From NCBI RefSeq assembly GCF_964026495.1, contig NZ_OZ032148.1, positions 310,001-374,000 on the forward strand: a stretch of 64,000 bases of DNA, read 5' to 3'. This document shows positions 10,440-20,497 of the stretch, one piece after another. The notes under the pieces were generated by a model. It worked only from the letters and a program-made list of their open reading frames with translations. It ran no database searches and had not been told where the DNA came from. The position numbers were made by a program, and so were the translations under genes. The DNA is from Arsenophonus sp964026495. GTDB lineage: Bacteria; Pseudomonadota; Gammaproteobacteria; Enterobacterales; Enterobacteriaceae. Within the stretch, counting starts at the first letter, position 1. Each line of letters begins with the position of its first letter.

Positions 10440-11729
10440 TTAATTTTTTGTTTTTTTAAGGTACGGTTTAAGTAATTTTATTAATTTTTCTGATACGCCT
10501 TGATTTTTATACACAAGTTCTGCTGCTTGATGTCCATGATATGAACGAACATTTTTATTTTTAAGTAAATTAGAAATTGTTACTATTAAGGATTGAGTGT
10601 TATTAACAGTAATTAAACCATTTATTTTTTTTAAACTATTACATATATCTTGAAAATTAAAAGTATGGGGACCCATTAAAATAGGAATAGCATGTATTGC
10701 TGCTTCTAAAGGATTATGACCTCCCTTTTTTACTAAACTACCTCCAATAAATGCGAGATCTGCAATACCATAAAGCAACATTAATTCACCCATAGTATCA
10801 CCAATAATAACTTGTGTATTTGCATTAGGTAGAGTATTTTTGCTTTTTAAAATATAGTGTAGTTTAGATTTTTTTGTTAATTCTTTTGAATATTTAAAAC
10901 GTTCTGGATGACGCGGAACAAGAATAAGCAATAAATCAGGAAATTTTTTTAACAATTGAATATGTGCTTCTAATATAATAGATTCTTCACCGTCATGTGT
11001 ACTGCTTGCAATCCACACTGGACGTCTCAGTAGTGCCCATTTTTGACGTAGTGTTATAGTTTTTATTTCTAATTCTGGTGTGATATGAATATCAAATTTT
11101 AGATTACCTATAACAGATATTTTTTTTCTTGGTAAACCTAATTTAATAAAACGTTCACCGTCTTCTTTATTTTGAACTGCGATCAAAGTAATTTTTTGCA
11201 ATAATTTTTCTATAAAACAACCTAATTTTTGATAATTTATAGCTGATTTTTCAGACATACGTGCATTAGCAATAATTAATGGAATTTTTCTTTGTCTTAA
11301 TTTTATAATAAGATTAGGCCATAGTTCTTTTTCCATAATAATAGTTAATTTAGGATTTATTTGATTAATGAAACGGACTACTGAACCTATTAAATCATAT
11401 GGTAAATATACATGATACACATTATTGCCGAATTCAGATAATACTCTTTCTGAACCAGTAGGAGTCATAGTTGTGATAGTAATGGGTAGTTCTGGGTAAT
11501 AATGTCTTAATATTTTTACTAATGGAAAAGCTGCTAATGTTTCACCTACAGATACAGAATGTAATAATATACCTCCTGGTATAACTTTGCTATTGTAAAA
11601 ACCATATCGTTCATTCCAACGTTTAAGATAGGCTGGGTATTTATAAGCATTCCATAATAAACGGCACAAAATGATAGGTTGTATAAGATACATGAGTATT
11701 TGATATAAAAAAAACATGTTATTTAACAT
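10440..11729 (-). CDS. waaA: WaaA, 3-deoxy-D-manno-octulosonic acid (Kdo) transferase
   Basis: WaaA (GT30), anchored in the inner membrane, transfers two Kdo residues to lipid IVA, the essential first step of LPS core assembly. The protein has 429 residues (E. coli 425). After an N-terminal hydrophobic anchor come LKRWNERYGF, LLHSVSVGETLAAFPL with the catalytic-region glutamate, TTMTPTGSERVLSEFG, HVYLPYDL, IMEKELWPNLI, LILVPRHPERF, GDTMGELMLLYGIADLAFIGGSL and GGHNPLEAAIHAIPILMGP. In E. coli waaA and coaD are co-directional and adjacent. Here waaA points away from coaD and converges on waaC, so a local inversion has occurred. ATG at 11729; a second in-frame ATG at 11717 is possible. Confidence 0.97.
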   Translation of the reverse strand: MLNNMFFLYQILMYLIQPIILCRLLWNAYKYPAYLKRWNERYGFYNSKVIPGGILLHSVSVGETLAAFPLVKILRHYYPELPITITTMTPTGSERVLSEFGNNVYHVYLPYDLIGSVVRFINQINPKLTIIMEKELWPNLIIKLRQRKIPLIIANARMSEKSAINYQKLGCFIEKLLQKITLIAVQNKEDGERFIKLGLPRKKISVIGNLKFDIHITPELEIKTITLRQKWALLRRPVWIASSTHDGEESIILEAHIQLLKKFPDLLLILVPRHPERFKYSKELTKKSKLHYILKSKNTLPNANTQVIIGDTMGELMLLYGIADLAFIGGSLVKKGGHNPLEAAIHAIPILMGPHTFNFQDICNSLKKINGLITVNNTQSLIVTISNLLKNKNVRSYHGHQAAELVYKNQGVSEKLIKLLKPYLKKTKN

Positions 11730-11989
11730 TAATTAATGTATATTAAAATAATATAGTATATCACAGATAAAAATATAGTTAGTATATGTTATAATTTTAT
11801 ATGTCTTATTTTTTAAATTTTATGCATATATTGTTATAAATTTGATTTATTTATAAATGTAAAATTTTTAATTTAAGGAAATTAAAAATTTTTATGTATA
11901 TATTTTTTATGTATATATTTTTATTATATTAAGAAAAATTATATTTTACTTATTTTTTAATTGACTCTAATCAATCATAATCATTTTGT

Positions 11990-12478
11990 ATGAAAAAAAA
12001 AGCGATTTATCCTGGTAGTTTTGATCCTATAACTTATGGACATTTGGATATTATAGAGCGGTCTGCATTAATTTTTGAAGAGGTAATTTTAGGTATTGCT
12101 GATAATTCAAGTAAAAATTTTATGTTTACGCTAGATGAACGTTTGGCATTTGCTAAAGAACAAACAAAGCATTTAATGAATGTTGAAGTAAAAGGATTTT
12201 CTGGACTTACAGTTAATTTTAGTCGTACACATCAGGCTTATGTTTTAATTAGAAGTGTACGTTCTGTATTAGATTTCGAATATGAATTGCAGTTAGCTCA
12301 TATGAATCGTCATCTTATGCCTGATTTAGAAACAATTTTTTTGTTATCTTCTATTCAGTTATCATTTATTTCTTCTGCTTTAATTAAAAATGTTGCACAA
12401 AATGGTGGTGATATTTCATCTTTTTTACCAATTTCTATAGCTCAAGCGATATTAAAAAAAATACATAAAGAAAAATAA
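11990..12478 (+). CDS. coaD: CoaD, phosphopantetheine adenylyltransferase
   Basis: CoaD joins 4'-phosphopantetheine and ATP to form dephospho-CoA, the fourth step of CoA synthesis. The 162-residue protein (E. coli 159) has the nucleotidyltransferase motif YPGSFDPITYGHLDI (residues 7-21, with the T/H-x-G-H element as GHLDI), LIRSVRSVLDFEYELQLAHMNRHLMPDLET in the middle, and the C-terminal FISSALIKNVA. No Shine-Dalgarno match is evident before the ATG at 11990, yet the start matches the family start (MQKRAIYPG-like MKKKAIYPG). It is divergent from waaA across a 260-bp gap, and the usual downstream mutM is absent. Confidence 0.97.
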   Translation: MKKKAIYPGSFDPITYGHLDIIERSALIFEEVILGIADNSSKNFMFTLDERLAFAKEQTKHLMNVEVKGFSGLTVNFSRTHQAYVLIRSVRSVLDFEYELQLAHMNRHLMPDLETIFLLSSIQLSFISSALIKNVAQNGGDISSFLPISIAQAILKKIHKEK

Positions 12479-13400
12479 TTTATTTTTTTAGTAATGTTTG
12501 ATTGTTAAAAAATTAATATATCTAAAAAATATTAGAAATGAATATAATTTATACAAAATCGATTTTTGATAATTGCTTTAATAAAATAGTATATATTTTT
12601 CTATATATGCATGATACAAATTTTTTTGTACAATATAAAATTGATATTTTTTATTTTTAGATTATGCTTTGGATTAATACTATTTAAATTATACTATTAT
12701 GATAATTTGTCATTAAATTGTAATTTAATTTTTAATTATTATAGTATTTTGAATATTTTTTATTTAATATCATATATTATTAAAAATAAATTTGTTATTT
12801 TGTTGTCATTATCTAAATCTAAAGAAGTTTTTGATTGTATTTATATATGAAATATTTTATTTATTTTGATTGGTTTAATATAAATATTAACTTTAATATA
12901 TTACGTTATCTTATGAATATTTACAATACATTTTAATTATATTTTAATTTCTTAGTTTTTTGAAAAAAAAAATCACAAATATTGTAAACTAAAAATTATT
13001 TTTTTTGATGTTTTTTTAGTTATTATATATTATATTTTTATGTTTTTTATCTTTTTATATATAATATTCTTGTTTACTTAATGTTACAAGTAAAGATACT
13101 GTTTCTTTTTTAAATTTTTAAAATTTAATTTAATTGTATAAATTTATTAAAGATAATTTAACATTACTTATTATAATCATATATTATATTAACAGTAATA
13201 TTATATAATATTTTGTAAAAATAGATAATTATAAGTCATTATTTATATAAATTTTAAATATTTGATTCTTTAAAAGATAAAAAATTTGTTAATTTTTTAT
13301 TAGATAATTAGGATGATTATTTAATATTATTTTTTTATTAATATATAAAAAATATTAATATTTAGATAAAATATTTGTTATAGAATTATTCAATATTTAT
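12479..13400. other. AT-rich spacer after coaD, no recognisable gene
   Basis: About 0.9 kb. In E. coli mutM follows coaD, but no trace of it can be read here. An open frame at 12611-12850 consists only of A/T-rich codons (F, I, L, Y, N, K) and looks random. Confidence 0.6.
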
Positions 13401-14195
13401 TTATAATTTATTTTTGATAGTGCGTGTTTGAATTTTTTTTGCTTTAATAGTAGCACTTAATATCATTTTTTTTTCATTATCAACAATACTTCTTAAACTA
13501 TTATCAAAATAAATTTTTAAAAAACGAAAAATATCTCCTTTTGTTAAACCTATATTTAGTGCAGAATAATATAATCCGATGAGATCTTTATTTTTCCAAC
13601 GTTTAGGTACAATTTTTCTTAATTGAGCACGATGTAAATCAATAATAGAAATCTTTATTTTTTGAACATCATTAATTGGTATATGTAATAAAAAATGACA
13701 AATATAACAATCACGGTGATTCACTCCAGATTTATGCATTTTTCTTATAATTTGAGCTAATTGAACAATTAACATTTTTTTAATTCTAAACTCTGGAGGT
13801 ATATGTTTCCAATTTTTACAAAAATTTTCTAAGCTAATAGTAGGTGTAAGTGCTTTGGTGATAATAAATGATTTTCGTTGTAAAACATTAATTTTTTCTT
13901 CAGAAAAAACTTTAATATCCATAGTATCAATTTTATGTTTACTTAAATATTGAACTATTTCCCATTCTTTTTTAGCTCCTAATATTGGTAATCTTAAAAA
14001 AAATAAATTTTTTATTATTTCTTTTATTGTAATACCATAGTGAATTTTAATGAAATATTTTTCTTTATTGAATGTAAAATATAAAGTTTTTCTTGTTTCT
14101 AATTGACGAATAATTTTTCCTTGTAATTTTTCTATTTCTATAAAATGGTTTTTATTTTTCCAGAAAGATTTAAAAGGTTCTTGAATTTTTAACAT
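13401..14195 (-). CDS. waaP: WaaP, LPS core heptose(I) kinase
   Basis: WaaP phosphorylates heptose I of the LPS inner core, which stabilises the outer membrane. The 264-residue length equals the family's (about 265). The eukaryotic-kinase-like catalytic loop is HRDCYICHFLLH, with the catalytic aspartate at residue 162, the same number as in E. coli WaaP. It is followed by IIDLHRAQLR, the metal-binding segment, and KRWKNKDLIGLYYSALNIGLTKGDIFRFLK. The N-terminal half keeps GAKKEWEIVQYL. It starts one base after the end of waaG on the same strand, matching the waaG-waaP order of the enterobacterial core operon. No truncation is seen. Confidence 0.95.
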   Translation of the reverse strand: MLKIQEPFKSFWKNKNHFIEIEKLQGKIIRQLETRKTLYFTFNKEKYFIKIHYGITIKEIIKNLFFLRLPILGAKKEWEIVQYLSKHKIDTMDIKVFSEEKINVLQRKSFIITKALTPTISLENFCKNWKHIPPEFRIKKMLIVQLAQIIRKMHKSGVNHRDCYICHFLLHIPINDVQKIKISIIDLHRAQLRKIVPKRWKNKDLIGLYYSALNIGLTKGDIFRFLKIYFDNSLRSIVDNEKKMILSATIKAKKIQTRTIKNKL

Positions 14196-14196
14196 A

Positions 14197-15311
14197 TTAG
14201 CATCCTAAAATAATATTTGCGGCTTTTTCAGGTAAGCTATATAAATCTTGAGTATAAGAAAAATAAAATGCTGATTTTGACCATTTTTTTAATAATGATT
14301 TATTAAGCAAACTAGTAATTAAAGCATAATTAAGATTTTTTTGTTTGTATGGTTGGTCTATAACTATTCCGCAATTAGCTGCTTTAATATATGGCGCATA
14401 TCCACAAATTGCTGTGGTTATAACAGGTAATCCAGCTGTGATTGCTTCTATTAAAACCATACCAGCAGCTTCTTGGTAGGCTGGGTGTATTAAGATGTCA
14501 GAAGCTAGCATTAATTCATTTATATCTGTACGTCCATAAAAAAAAATACTTGTTTTTCTATATTTAGTTTTTTTGCTAAAATTTTGTAAATATTCGGATT
14601 ATCTTGACCTACAACTATTAAAATAGTTTTGTTTTTTAATGTTTTGGGTAAATTTGAAATTGCTTTTAATGTACGATCGACCCCTTTACGTTTAAAATCT
14701 GAACCCACTTGTAATAACAGAAAATTTTTTTCTTTAATACCATTTTTTTGTCGAAATTTTTTTTTTGCATCAAGAATTTTGTAATTATATTTATTATTAA
14801 TATTAATGCCAGGTGGTAACATATAAAAACGTGTGTTAGGTGTTTTGTAATGTTTTTTAAAATCATTAACTTGTTGTTGAGTTAGCATTAATAATTTTGT
14901 GTGACTATCACTATGAAATACAGATTTTTCATAATTAATATAATGTTTATATCTCGTAGTTAGTTTATATAAAAAATTTTTTTCTTTTTCAACTTTTTCA
15001 GCATAACAAATATCTGCAGCATAATAAATATCTAGGCCTGGCATTTTATTAAAACCAATAGTAATATCGACAGGATATTTTGTTAAATGTTTTTTTATTT
15101 TATTATAGAAAAATTCGTTTCTTCCATGATTTGTTTTTGCTTGTACAGGTATTATAATGACATTTATATGATCAGGAATTTTGTCATCCCATTGCATCGT
15201 GTAAACACGTATTTCATGTCCTCTTTTGTAACAGGCATTAATAATTTTTAGGCAATCTCTTTGTAAGCCACCAAAAGGAAAGTATTTGTACAAACAACAT
15301 GCAATTTTCAT
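14197..15311 (-). pseudogene. waaG: WaaG, LPS core glucosyltransferase I, interrupted by one frameshift in a T9 tract
   Basis: WaaG (GT4) adds the first glucose of the outer core to heptose II. The N-terminal part (15311 down to 14520) reads MKIACCLYKYFPFGGLQRD, TNHGRNEFFYNKIKKHL, GFNKMPGLDIYYAADICYAEKV, LPPGI and LLLQVGSDFKRKGVDRTL. It stops after QVFFFMDVQI, where WaaG has HFFSGRNDVSELMAAAD. Adding one T to the nine-T run (14538-14546, A9 on the plus strand) restores FFFYGRTDINELMLASDIL and the rest, HPAYQEAAGMVLIEAITAGLPV to EKAANIILG, up to 14197. The restored product is about 371 residues, near the normal 374. No other damage is visible. It could be a young pseudogene, a slippage-rescued gene or a read error. 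Confidence 0.85.
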
Positions 15312-16302
15312 ATGGATAAATGTTTTATTTTATCATTGTTTTTGGTTTAATATTTTCTAAAATCGTGACTTAAAATTTTAATAATATTATTTTTATTATA
15401 ATATTTAGTATTAACTTTTGTATTTCATATATTTTATATTTATATTTTATTTTTTATCGCGTGAGGTTTTTATGTTTTAATAATAAAAAATTAATAATTT
15501 TTAATTGGACATCTATTTTTTAAAAAAATTTTCCATGTGTATATATTATCATACTATATAACACATATAATTAAAAATTATATTTTTTGTTAATATTATT
15601 TTTAGACTACAGTTATTATAAATACTTTTAAAGTATATTTTTTATTTTTGCTTATAGAAAATATACAGATCATGATTATATATTGAAAATATTTATGATT
15701 TTTTATATAAAAACAAAATTAAAGTTTATATATTTTAATTTTTTTCTTTTTTTGAAGATTCAAAAAAAGAATGCTAGATATAGCATATTTTTTTTATTTT
15801 TCTGATCTTAAAAAGATATCTATACTAGATTAATTAATTACAATTATTTTTTTCTATTTTTATTAAAATAATTTTTTCATAATATTTCGTTTTTTTTAAT
15901 AAAATATTGATATAAAAAATATGTTTTTTGTTATTTTATGATAATTACTATAATTTTAAATATATTTTAAATCTTTAAATAATTTTAAAAAATTTTAAAA
16001 GAAAACAAATTGAGATTATTTATAATTTTAATTAAATTATAATTAATTTAATTTTTAAAAAATTTTTTGATATTAAAGATTTAGAAAAAATTATATTTTT
16101 TTTGTAAAAATTACGATATATAAAATTTATTGTTATGTATTACTTCATTTAAAATATATTTTTGATAAAATCGTAAATTATTTTATGAATAGTAAAATTA
16201 TGATTTTATGAACAATAAGTTAAATTATATTGATATATTAAAAATAACATAAATCAATTTTTTTATATTTTTTACAATTTACTTCATAATTCGAGTATAT
16301 AT
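15312..16302. other. AT-rich spacer between waaG and hldE
   Basis: About 1 kb without an assignable gene. The only slightly GC-rich patch is ATCGCGTGAGG near 15457-15467. It resembles a promoter or ribosome-site remnant and leads to ATG TTT TAA, so it encodes nothing. Confidence 0.55.
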
Positions 16303-17727
16303 ATGAAAATTACTTTTCCTGATTTCAAAAAAGCCCATGTTTTAGTGGTTGGTGATGTAATGTTAGATCGTTATTGGTATGGATCAACTGATCGTATTTC
16401 ACCAGAAGCACCTGTGCCTGTCATTAAAATAGAAAAAAAAGAAGAACGTCCTGGTGGTGCTGCTAATGTTGCTATGAATATTGCCACTTTAGGAGCTAAT
16501 ATTCATCTTATTGGGTTGATTGGCATTGACGATACTGGAAAAATTTTGATAAATAAACTTAATGAAGCTAATGTTTGTTGTGATTTAATTACATTATCAA
16601 GTTATCCTACCATTACGAAACTAAGAATTTTGTCTTATAATCAACAATTAATCAGAATTGATTTTGAAAAAAAAAATGATAATTTTTCCATGAATCTTCT
16701 TTTGGAACGTATTCAAAAAAAATTACCTTATATAAAAGTATTAGTACTTTCTGATTATGATAAAGGAACCTTAAGAAATATTGCTAATATTATTAAATTA
16801 GCCAATACGGCTCAAGTACCTATATTAATTGATCCTAAAGGGAGTAATTATAAAAATTATTATGGAGCTACTTTACTAACTCCAAATATGACTGAATTTG
16901 AAGCAATGGTTGGTATATGTTCTTCTAATATAGATATTGAAAGAAAAGGAACAAAATTACTATATGAATTAAATCTTCAAGCATTGCTCATTACACGTTC
17001 AGAAAAAGGCATGACATTATTACAACGTAATAAATCTCCATTACATTTGTCAACTCAAGCAAAAGAAGTATATGATGTTACAGGAGCTGGTGATACAGTA
17101 ATTGGTGTATTAGCTACTGCGTTAGCAGTTTCTCTAAATTTTTATCAAGCATCTATATTAGCTAATGTTGCTGCTGGAATAGTAGTCGGAAAATTAGGTA
17201 CTTCTACAATTTCATCTCTTGAGTTAGAAAAAAAAATTCAGAATGATGATAATAAGTTTGGTGTAATCAGTGAAAAAGATTTAAAAAAAGTTGTAAGTAT
17301 TGCTCGTAAAAATGGAAAAAAAATAGTTATGACTAATGGTTGTTTTGATATTCTCCATGCTGGACATGTTATGTATTTATCAAATGCACGTAAATTAGGT
17401 GATTTATTGATTGTTGCGGTTAATAGTGATGAATCAGTTAAAAATTTAAAAGGTATTAATCGTCCTATTAATATTTTATCTCAACGCATGATGGTATTAG
17501 GAGGATTAAATGCAGTAGATTGGGTAGTTTCTTTTGATGAAGAAACACCTCAACGTCTGATTGGTAATATTTTGCCAGATATTTTGGTAAAAGGTGGTGA
17601 TTATAAGATAGAAGAGATTTCTGGTAGTCAAGAAGTTTTAGCTTCTGGTGGTGAAGTGAAAATACTTAATTTTGAATATGGTGTATCTACTACAAAAATT
17701 ATTAGCACATTTTTTAATAATAATTAA
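16303..17727 (+). CDS. hldE: HldE, bifunctional heptose-7-phosphate kinase / heptose-1-phosphate adenylyltransferase
   Basis: HldE phosphorylates D-glycero-manno-heptose 7-phosphate at C1 and, after GmhB action, adenylylates the 1-phosphate to ADP-heptose for HldD. Both domains are present in 474 residues (E. coli 477). A PfkB-family kinase (about 1-318) has [17 protein letters not shown] and the catalytic [10 protein letters not shown] (Asp264). A cytidylyltransferase-like domain (about 335-474) has [13 protein letters not shown] (344-356) and [19 protein letters not shown]. It is a single gene, followed on the opposite strand by ubiK and then by ribB, as in the E. coli hldE...ubiK-ribB region. 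It starts at ATG 16303 with no strong ribosome site. Confidence 0.97.
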   Translation: MKITFPDFKKAHVLVVGDVMLDRYWYGSTDRISPEAPVPVIKIEKKEERPGGAANVAMNIATLGANIHLIGLIGIDDTGKILINKLNEANVCCDLITLSSYPTITKLRILSYNQQLIRIDFEKKNDNFSMNLLLERIQKKLPYIKVLVLSDYDKGTLRNIANIIKLANTAQVPILIDPKGSNYKNYYGATLLTPNMTEFEAMVGICSSNIDIERKGTKLLYELNLQALLITRSEKGMTLLQRNKSPLHLSTQAKEVYDVTGAGDTVIGVLATALAVSLNFYQASILANVAAGIVVGKLGTSTISSLELEKKIQNDDNKFGVISEKDLKKVVSIARKNGKKIVMTNGCFDILHAGHVMYLSNARKLGDLLIVAVNSDESVKNLKGINRPINILSQRMMVLGGLNAVDWVVSFDEETPQRLIGNILPDILVKGGDYKIEEISGSQEVLASGGEVKILNFEYGVSTTKIISTFFNNN

Positions 17728-17956
17728 CTAAATAATATAAACGTTCATTGAGTCAAAAAAAATATAATTGGTTTATTATTTTATATATTAAAAATAATTA
17801 TTAATATTCTGATTTCTATATTTCTAGAAAATAGTCACCTTTAAGGGTCATATATTTGATATTTTTAAAAAAGTAATAAATTAATTTATTTTTTAAAATT
17901 GTCATATAAAAAATATACTTTTTATTAAAATACTTCAATATATTGATAAGTAAAAT

Positions 17957-18232
17957 TTACTTTGTTTTTAATTTTTTAATTTTATGGTGTTTTTCTATTT
18001 TTTTAAGTCGATTTTCTATGCGCAGTATTTTTTTACGAATTGCTACTAAAATTTCATTTTGAGTATTAAATTTTTCTTGTGAAACGAAATTTAATTTTCT
18101 TAATTGTTTTTTAAATATTTCATATATTTTTTTTTCAAAATCATTACCTAGATCAAGTATTTCTTGAGGTAGAATTTTTTTTATTTGAAATATAATTTGT
18201 TCAATTTTTTTTTTGTCCATTATATCGATCAT
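17957..18232 (-). CDS. ubiK: UbiK, ubiquinone biosynthesis accessory factor (YqiC)
   Basis: The 91-residue protein is rich in lysine and helical throughout, with a C-terminal coiled coil (about residues 60-85, [19 protein letters not shown]). It aligns with YqiC/UbiK: [20 protein letters not shown] against [44 protein letters not shown] against [24 protein letters not shown]. UbiK partners UbiJ in the aerobic ubiquinone synthesis complex and has membrane-fusogenic behaviour in the family. It is divergent from ribB, as in E. coli. Start is either ATG 18232 (MIDIMDKKK) or the ATG four codons later; the first matches the family's MID start. A palindrome AAGTAAAATTTACTT covers its stop codon. Confidence 0.9.
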   Translation of the reverse strand: [91 protein letters not shown]

Positions 18233-18619
18233 TCAAATTATATGAAATATATTTGTATATAAATAATATCAAATCCTTTATGTATATACAACATATTTTG
18301 TATTAAATATTAAAAATATTTTATAGGTAATTATGATATTTTCAATGATTTTATTAAACAAATGATAATAATATTGATTGATAAGTTTACATTCTATTTT
18401 GATTTTGTTTGTTCAAAAATTAATAATTTATTTTTATAAAATATATTTTTTTGTTCTTTTATTTGCCACATAATCGTATTCACGATATAGTTTTATCGTT
18501 TATATTATATCGGAATATTTTTATGTATTTTTGATATTTATCAAACGCTAAAAATTAAAGTATGTCAATATATTTAATTGTATTAATCAATAATTGGCAT
18601 GAATAGTAATATAAAAAAA

Positions 18620-18712
18620 TCTAGAACTGACGTTTGTTTTTAGATGGGAGAAAAATAAGAATACTTATAGGTTTAAGAAGTACTAATTTCTATAAAAAAT
18701 TTTGTACTCCCA
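18620..18712 (+). promoter_or_regulatory. Degenerate 3' remnant of an FMN riboswitch (RFN element) in the ribB leader
   Basis: In enterobacteria the ribB leader carries an FMN riboswitch ending in about GCCGACGGTTA...CCGGATGGGAGA. Here CTGACG (18627-18632) and GATGGGAGA (18643-18651) keep the same spacing. Yet I cannot find the 5' half (GGGCGGGG...CCCCACCGGCGG type), so the aptamer is very probably non-functional. TGGGAG at 18645-18650 is perfectly complementary to CTCCCA at 18707-18712, and AGTAC/GTACT lies inside, so a leader hairpin may persist. Recognition is by eye only. Confidence 0.4.
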
Positions 18713-18760
18713 ATTTTATACGCTGGTTCTGGTGATATGTTATTCAATGAGGGTTTTACC

Positions 18761-19405
18761 ATGAATCAGATATTACGTTTTTTGTATAATAAAAAAAATC
18801 CTATTAAACGTATAAAATATGCTCTTGATGCATTACGTCAAGGTAATGGGGTTATGGTACTTGATGATGAACAACGTGAAAATGAAGGTGATATGGTTTT
18901 TGCAGCAGAAACTATGACAATATCACAAATGGCATTATCTATTCGACATGGTAGTGGAATTGTTTGTCTTTGTATAACTGAAGAAAAGCGTAAGCAATTA
19001 GAATTACCTATGATGGTTAAGAAAAATTCTAGCCAATTTCAAACTCCATTTACTGTTAGTATTGAAGCATCAAAAGGTGTAACAACTGGGGTTTCAGCTG
19101 CTGATCGTTTAATGACTATTCGTGCTGCTATTAATGATAAAGCAATTCCAAGTGATTTAAATAAACCAGGCCATATTTTTCCTTTAAGAGCTAAAGAAGG
19201 TGGTGTATTAGAACGTCGGGGGCATACAGAAGCTACTATTGACTTAATGATTTTAGCAGGTTTTAAGCCAGCTGGTGTTTTATGTGAGTTAACAAACGAT
19301 GATGGTACTATGGCAAAAATGCAAGAAGTCCTGATATTTGGAAAAGAAAATAATATGCCGATAATAACTATTAATGATTTAGTTATATATCGTCAGAGTT
19401 TTTAA
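18761..19405 (+). CDS. ribB: RibB, 3,4-dihydroxy-2-butanone-4-phosphate synthase
   Basis: RibB converts ribulose 5-phosphate to the four-carbon unit of riboflavin. From ATG 18761 the protein is 214 residues (E. coli 217) and begins MNQILRF as in the family (MNQTLLS). GAGGG at 18750-18754 gives a good ribosome site for this start, while an upstream ATG at 18737 would add eight non-homologous residues. Motifs include [20 protein letters not shown] with the acidic metal-binding residues, [66 protein letters not shown] and [11 protein letters not shown]. It is monofunctional, with no RibA fusion, and divergent from ubiK. Retention fits a symbiont that makes its own or the host's riboflavin (inference). 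Confidence 0.97.
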   Translation: MNQILRFLYNKKNPIKRIKYALDALRQGNGVMVLDDEQRENEGDMVFAAETMTISQMALSIRHGSGIVCLCITEEKRKQLELPMMVKKNSSQFQTPFTVSIEASKGVTTGVSAADRLMTIRAAINDKAIPSDLNKPGHIFPLRAKEGGVLERRGHTEATIDLMILAGFKPAGVLCELTNDDGTMAKMQEVLIFGKENNMPIITINDLVIYRQSF

Positions 19406-19499
19406 AAAACTTACTAAAAGATCTTCAATGATAAACAATCACAATACTGTACATCCAGTTTTTACAATGTTTTATATCAAAATATTTTTATATTTTTTA

Positions 19500-19550
19500 T
19501 TTATCACTGTAGGTTCTATCATTATAAATAGATCTATGGTGATAAAATAA
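19500..19550 (+). terminator. Long hairpin downstream of ribB, probable terminator
   Basis: TTTATCACTGTAG... at 19500-19519 pairs with ATAGATCTATGGTGATAAA at 19528-19546 through about 19 pairs. These include three G-U wobbles and one bulged T, around an 8-base loop. A loose T-rich tail (AATAATTTTAG) follows. The stem contains several G/C pairs in an A/T desert, so it appears conserved. Confidence 0.5.
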
Positions 19551-20497
19551 TTTTAGAATTTTAAAAAAAAATATTTCTGGTAATATAATATGTATGTTGT
19601 TTAAATGATATAATAGTAATATATACGCTCTGAATTTATATTTAAAAATATTGTGCAATTATTTCTAAATAAAAAACATTATATAATAGAAAGCGATTGT
19701 CAAAAAATATTTCTAAGATATATTTGAAATTATTTATAAAATATAATTTTAATACAAAAAGTTTTATATGATATTCTTAATTTTTGTGAAATGATTTTTT
19801 TAATTTTTTTGATAATGATAAAATCTATGTAATTCATAAAAGAAGTACCTACAATAAATTAATATTAAATTAATTATTTTTGATGTACTTATAGAAGTAA
19901 AAACCAATATTTTTGTTACAATAAATAAAGATAATAAAGATCGTACATTTTTTATAGCTATGATGTTTGAGAAATATTTTAAGAATTTTTAAATAAAAAA
20001 TTTAATAAATTGTGTTTATATATCTTTTCAAACATAAATTAAAAAATAATATATACCATGTGCTAATTATATTTTTAATTATTTCTGAGAAATTAAATAT
20101 TTTTTAATTATTTATATAATATTAAGTAGAATAATAATAAGATTTTTATATTGATATTTTTATATTATTGTATTTGTAATTTTTTTTCGTTTGTAAATAT
20201 TTTTCGTAAATAACAGAAATTATTAATATATTTTGAATATGTTTTATTTTATAAATTAAAATAAAAATATTATTTAAATGTATTTTTTAAAATATTGAAT
20301 ATGTAATTAAAAAATTTAATATGAAAAACTATAATAGTTAAACATAAACATTTTTGTGAATTTTTTTACAAAAGAAGGATGAGATTTTTAAAATAATGTT
20401 TTATTGAAAGTGTTTTGATTTTGATGATATTACATTTTTCTTTAAGAATTAAGTTATTAAATAGATACAATAAAGATCAATAATTTAGAGAACTTTT
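19551..20497. other. AT-rich spacer; conserved position of tolC but no trace of it
   Basis: About 0.95 kb without a gene. In E. coli tolC immediately precedes nudF. No frame here resembles it, and no RNA-like element is visible. Confidence 0.55.

Noticed and set aside
11930..11989. TTGACT ... CATAAT as a coaD promoter
   Set aside because: The two hexamers are only 9 bases apart, far from the 16-18 needed.
12611..12850. 79-codon open frame after coaD
   Set aside because: Composed almost entirely of F, I, L, Y, N, K and S codons as expected from random A/T sequence. It has no ribosome site, motif or homology that I recognise.
18737..18760. Upstream ATG as start of ribB
   Set aside because: The ATG at 18761 has the ribosome site at proper distance and matches the family N-terminus MNQ; the extra eight residues have no counterpart.
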